Shown piece after piece: positions 60,316 to 64,000 of a stretch of DNA of 64,000 nucleotides (positions are counted from its first letter, which is position 1; each line of letters begins with the position of its first letter). The DNA is from CAVSJO01 sp963728445. GTDB lineage: Bacteria; Gemmatimonadota; Gemmatimonadetes; Longimicrobiales; RSA9. Below the pieces are notes generated by a model, which saw nothing but the letters and a program-made list of their open reading frames with translations, ran no database searches and was not told the DNA's origin. The stretch lies in NCBI GenBank assembly GCA_963728445.1, contig CAVSJO010000007.1:186001-250000 (forward strand), read 5' to 3'. The position numbers and the translations under genes were made by a program.

Positions 60316-62103
60316 ATGACCCCTACGCTCATGGCACTGGCACTCTCCCTCGCCCACATCGGCCCCATGCCGGCCGACACGCCGGCGTTTCAACAGGGCG
60401 TTTCATACCGGATCGAGGCGAAGCTCGACGAAGACGCGCAGGTCCTGCACGGCCGCGCACGGATGCGCTACACGAACCACGCGCCGGTCGAGCTGGACAC
60501 TCTCTACTTCCACCAGTACCTGAACGCCTTCCGGCCGAACAGCCTGTGGGCAAGGCGGGAGCTCGAGTTCGGGGAGCGCCGCTTCCAGGATCTCGGGCCG
60601 GAGGAGCACGGCTTCGAACGCTTCAACTCGGTCCGGGTCGGCGGGACCGATGTGAGCCCCGTCTATCCGCTGGCGCCCGATTCCACGGTGGCCGCCGTGC
60701 CGCTCCCGACGCCTCTCGGGCCGGGCGAGTCCGTCGTCGTGGACATGGACTGGGACGCCCGGCCGTCGACGGTGCCAAGGCGGCAGGGGCGTCGTGGTCG
60801 TCACTTGGACTTCGCGCAGTGGTACCCGCGCATCGCCGCGTACGACGCTGGCGGCTGGGAGTGGCATCCGCTCCTGCCGCAGGGCGAATTCTACGGCGAG
60901 TTCGCGAGCTGGGACGTCACGCTGGACGTGGCGGAGGACCAGGTGATCGGATCGACAGGCGTACCCGCGGAGGGGGACCCCGGGTGGAAGGCCGCCGCGG
61001 CGACGGACTCGACCCCCGTCCACTATGCGCGCGACGCCTTCTCTATGGATGGCGCGGAGTCCCTCGGCCTTCTGAAGGGCGAGCCGGCCTCCGGCCGTAA
61101 GCGCGTGCGGTGGCGTGCCGAGAACGTGCACCACTTCGCCTGGAGCACGGACCCTGCCTACGTCTACCAGGAGGGCCGCGTAGGCGACGTGCTGATCCAC
61201 GTCCTCTACCAGCCGGGCGACACGGAGTGGGCCGACAGCGCCGTCGCGCGCTCGGAGACGGCACTGGCGTGGCTGGAGGGCGTGCTCGGCCCCTACCCGT
61301 ATCCGCAGCTCACGAATCTGCACCGCATCGAGGGGGGCGGGACGGAGTTCCCCATGCTCGTCATGAACGGGGGGGCGTCCCAGGGTCTGATCGCCCACGA
61401 GTTCTCCCACCAGTGGATGATGGGCATCCTGGCGAGCAACGAGTGGAAGGAGGCGTGGCTCGACGAAGGCTTCGCCAGCTTCCTGGCCAACTGGTTCTGG
61501 GAGGAGCACGGGCAGCCGGACGTGTGGAAGCGCTCCATCCAGTCGGCGGCGAACCGGGAGCGGTCGGGCATGACGGAGCCCGTGGGGACGCCCGCCGCGG
61601 AGTTCTCGAGCTACGGCATGTACTCGTCGATGTCGTACACGAAGGGCTCGGTCATCCTGTACATGCTGCGGGAGCTCATCGGCGAAGACGCGTTCCGGCA
61701 GGGCCTCATGCGCTACTCGGTGGGGAATCGGTTCCACCACGTGTCGGAGGCCGACCTGCGCCGGGCGATGGAGAAGGCGAGCGGCCGTGACCTGGGATGG
61801 TACTTCCAGGAGTGGCTGCACACGACCTCGCGTCTGGACTACGGGCTGGGGGACGTCTCCGTGAAGCCTCGCGGTGGCTCCTGGGTGACCACGGTCGAGG
61901 TGCTGCGCACAGGCGAGGCGTGGATGCCCGTCACGCTCGAGGTCGGCTCCGTGCGCCGCACTCTGGACTCGAAGGAGCGCAGGCAGGTCGTAGAAATCCG
62001 CACACCGGAGCGGCCCGGCAGGGTGGTGCTGGACCCGGACTGGAAGATCCTCGACGCGGACCGCTCGAACAACGAGCGGGAGCTGTCAGGCGACGCCGGC
62101 TGA
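60316..62103 (+). CDS. M1-family metallopeptidase
   Basis: A 595-residue M1 aminopeptidase-like protein with a short signal (LMALALSLAHIGPMPA). Zinc site: His361, Glu362, His365 in HEFSHQWMMG and Glu384 in LDEGFASF (HExxH-x18-E). GGGTEFPMLVMNGG fits the substrate-exopeptidase loop region (GxMEN-like position reads GTEFP). Exported; cleaves peptides at the cell surface. Codes in the same frame as the transpeptidase but has its own start and signal. Its stop overlaps the convergent kinase gene by 18 nt. Confidence 0.9.
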   Translation: MTPTLMALALSLAHIGPMPADTPAFQQGVSYRIEAKLDEDAQVLHGRARMRYTNHAPVELDTLYFHQYLNAFRPNSLWARRELEFGERRFQDLGPEEHGFERFNSVRVGGTDVSPVYPLAPDSTVAAVPLPTPLGPGESVVVDMDWDARPSTVPRRQGRRGRHLDFAQWYPRIAAYDAGGWEWHPLLPQGEFYGEFASWDVTLDVAEDQVIGSTGVPAEGDPGWKAAAATDSTPVHYARDAFSMDGAESLGLLKGEPASGRKRVRWRAENVHHFAWSTDPAYVYQEGRVGDVLIHVLYQPGDTEWADSAVARSETALAWLEGVLGPYPYPQLTNLHRIEGGGTEFPMLVMNGGASQGLIAHEFSHQWMMGILASNEWKEAWLDEGFASFLANWFWEEHGQPDVWKRSIQSAANRERSGMTEPVGTPAAEFSSYGMYSSMSYTKGSVILYMLRELIGEDAFRQGLMRYSVGNRFHHVSEADLRRAMEKASGRDLGWYFQEWLHTTSRLDYGLGDVSVKPRGGSWVTTVEVLRTGEAWMPVTLEVGSVRRTLDSKERRQVVEIRTPERPGRVVLDPDWKILDADRSNNERELSGDAG

Positions 62104-63734
62104 TCCGCCCTCGCCGGCGGCGGAGGCGACGTCGCCCTCCTCGAAGTCCTCGCGCGGGATCCGCAGCGTGAACGTCGAGCCTTCGCCGAGGCGGCTCTCC
62201 AGCAGGAGGTCGCCGCCGAGCAGCCGAGCCAGCTTCTTCGAGATGGACAGGCCGAGACCCGTGCCGCCGCGGGCGGCTGCGCCCTCGACCTGTTCGAACT
62301 CGCGGAAGATGCGCGCGTGGTCCTCTTCCGGGATGCCGGGCCCCGTGTCCCGCACGCAGCACTCGATCCACGCGCCGCCCGGCTCCGTTCCGTCGGCCTC
62401 CTCCCGGAGGCACACGGTCACTCCGCCCTCCTCGGTGAATTTGACGGCGTTGCTCAGCAGGTTCAGCAGGATCTGACGCACGCGGGCCGGGTCGGTGACG
62501 GCCGGCACGGAGCCATCGGCCTCCACGTCCAGCGAGAGCCCCTTCTCCCGCGCCTGGGGCTCCACGGAGGCGAGGGCATCCTGCAGCAGCGCCCGCAGGT
62601 GGGTCGGCTGTCGGGAGATGACGATCTTGCCCGCCTCGATCTTCGAGATGTCGAGCACGTCGTTGATCAGCTCGAGCAGGTGCTCCGCGCTGCGGTTCAC
62701 CTTGCCCATCGTCTCTCGCTGCTCGTCGGTGAGCTCCCCGAAGAAGCCGTCGAGGAGGAGCTGGTTGTAGCCGATCAGCGCGTTCACGGGCGTGCGCAGC
62801 TCGTGGCTCATGGAGGCGAAGAAGCGGGACCGCTCCCCCATGGCGCGCTCGAGCTGCCGGGCCTGCCGCCGGGTGCGGGCGTGGAGCACGGCGTTCTCGA
62901 TGGCGATGGTCGCCTGCCGCGCGACGGCGTGGAGCAGCTCCGCGTCCGATTCACGCTGGAAGCCGCCGTCCCGCTCCGCCAGGATGGCGAGCAGCGCCGG
63001 CGGCATGTCGGCTCGTCGCACCGCCGCCGCGAGGACGGAGCGGATCCCGTCGGCGTTCCGGAGTCTCTCGCCCGGTCTCCCCGAGCTCGTCCACCGGCAC
63101 CTCGGCCGCCGATACGCTCGCGCGCGTCCAGCCACTCGAGCAGGGCTTCCGCGATCTCCGGCGTCTCCGCCTCCGCTCCGTCGAGGCCGGCGGTCGCCTC
63201 GATGCCGGGATCCCCGTCGCCGGACGTGAGGACGAGGATCGCGGCGTCCGCCCGGAAGACGCGGCGCACCTGCTCCGCCACGCGCGCCGCCATGGTCTCC
63301 GGCTCCGATCCGCGGATGAGCGCGCCCGAGACCTGGGCGATCGCCGCCAGCTCGTCCCGGCTGCGCTTGATGCGCACCATCACCCCGACGCGAGCGAGCA
63401 GCTCGCTCCGGCTGCACCCCTTGTTCAGGAAGTCGTAGGCGCCGAGGTCCAGCCCCTTCACTACGAGCTCGTCGGTCGGCGCCGTCGCCGTGAGGAAGAT
63501 GACGGGGATGGGCGCCGTGCGCTCGTCCCGCTTCAGCTCCTCCACGACCTGGAAACCGTCCATGTCCGGCATGTGCACGTCGAGGACGACGACGTCGGGC
63601 CGCCATTCACGCGCGCGCTCCACCCCGTCGGCGCCGCGCGACTCCGTGACGACCTCGTGGCCGGCCTCGGCCAGCGCGGAGGCGACCGTCACGCGCGGGA
63701 TCTTCTGATCGTCCACGACCAGGATGCGGGCCAT
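62086..63734 (-). pseudogene. receiver-GAF-histidine kinase, two apparent frameshifts
   Basis: A soluble signalling protein of about 550 residues broken by two apparent +1 shifts. Frame 1 (63734 to about 63112): receiver domain, acidic pair DD (8-9), phospho-Asp52 in VVVLDVHMPDMDG, Lys in FLNKGCS, then GAF start. Middle frame (about 63110-63064): AAEVPVDELGETGRE. Last frame (63060-62086): GAF end, H-box FFASMSHELRTPVNALIGYN, HATPase with NLLSNAVKF, DTGPGIPEED and [15 protein letters not shown] 63734 has GGAGG seven bases upstream and overlaps the cheB stop by one base. The indels may be assembly errors. Confidence 0.8.
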
Positions 63735-64000
63735 CAGGACGCCTCCCCCGAAGCCGCGGGCGCGCACAGGCGAGCCAGCGTGGGGGCGATCCGGTCCAGG
63801 GGAAGGACCCGTTCCGCCGCGGGCGCTGCGGCGCGTGGCATCCCGAAGATGACCGCGGTCTCCCGGCTCTCGGTGAGCGTGCGGCCGCCCGCGTCCCGGA
63901 CCGCGCGCAGGCCGGCCGCGCCGTCGTCGCCCATGCCCGTGAGCACGACGCCCACGGTCCTGGCGCCCGCCGCCTGCGCCGCGCTCGTGAGCAGCCGGTC
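63734..64000 (-). CDS. cheB: CheB methylesterase, 3' part only
   Basis: The C-terminal 88 residues of a CheB-type protein-glutamate methylesterase; the gene runs off the window. VGVVLTGMGDDGAAGLRAVR carries the catalytic Asp of the Ser-His-Asp triad, and ESRETAVIFGMPRAA is the usual final block. It demethylates chemoreceptors. Adjacent to a receiver-histidine kinase gene, it is probably part of a CheB/CheR signalling cluster. Confidence 0.9.
   Translation of the reverse strand, partial: DRLLTSAAQAAGARTVGVVLTGMGDDGAAGLRAVRDAGGRTLTESRETAVIFGMPRAAAPAAERVLPLDRIAPTLARLCAPAASGEAS

Overview
The window is uniformly G+C-rich, densely coded DNA with many 4-nt start/stop overlaps (ATGA or GTGA). Everything in it looks chromosomal. 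There is no phage, insertion sequence, integron or CRISPR array. The gene content suggests a Gemmatimonadota-like bacterium, with related phyla such as Acidobacteriota possible: a PadR regulator beside a MacB/FtsX permease of the ADOP type, a DUF5916 outer-membrane protein, a small TonB-plug-like lipoprotein, several lipoproteins, and paired SDR enzymes. This placement is inference from gene content; there is no 16S rRNA gene here.

Layout. 1-10 kb: the 3' end of asd, a Nudix hydrolase, a thioredoxin-reductase-like ferredoxin-NADP reductase, a leftward operon of two paralogous unknown proteins flanking a histidine kinase, trxB, two SDRs, fumC and an ArsR regulator. 10-16 kb: DUF6941, a PIG-L deacetylase, a double PRC-barrel protein, a second Nudix enzyme, a zinc-ribbon membrane protein, a Met-rich mini-lipoprotein, inorganic pyrophosphatase, endonuclease IV, and then a 760-nt gene-free stretch holding a 14-bp tandem repeat and a promoter-to-terminator unit that looks like a structured RNA. 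16-19 kb: a pterin operon (PTPS, folE, SDR, PTPS-III-like protein, Trm112-like/methyltransferase-like protein). 19-25 kb: TPR, OsmC, acyl-CoA synthetase, CutA, TPR, macro domain, IMPase, a 55-aa membrane protein and a thioesterase. 25-34 kb: DUF445, a lipoprotein, a dicarboxylate symporter, a Lon-family protease with a degenerate ATPase, amidohydrolase/DUF1499/SIMPL, and a formate/nitrite-family channel.

34-46 kb: a PPC-domain protein, a sugar nucleotidyltransferase, a LeuA-like DRE-TIM synthase with an SCO1-type protein, phoB-phoR-pstB-phoU, a FabG-type SDR, two lipoproteins, an isocitrate/isopropylmalate-type dehydrogenase and an acyl-CoA dehydrogenase. A 160-nt run of back-to-back palindromes separates these from the convergent ADOP permease and its PadR regulator. 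49.6-51 kb: a CBS protein and then tRNA-Arg(ACG), rnpB and tRNA-Arg(CCG) under one promoter. 51-64 kb: the DUF5916 protein, a porin/small-PBP/anchored-protein operon, msrPQ with a TonB-plug lipoprotein, an L,D-transpeptidase (apparently frameshifted), an M1 peptidase, a frameshifted receiver-GAF-histidine kinase, and the 3' part of cheB.

Where promoters can be recognised they fit TTGnnn, 17-18 bp, TAnCnT or TAnnnT, in front of at least ten genes. Two of them place the start site within a few bases of the start codon, suggesting leaderless mRNAs. The items most worth following are the pterin operon with its upstream RNA/attenuator, the Lon homologue with a lost ATPase site but intact protease dyad, the paralogue-kinase-paralogue operon, and the palindrome array.
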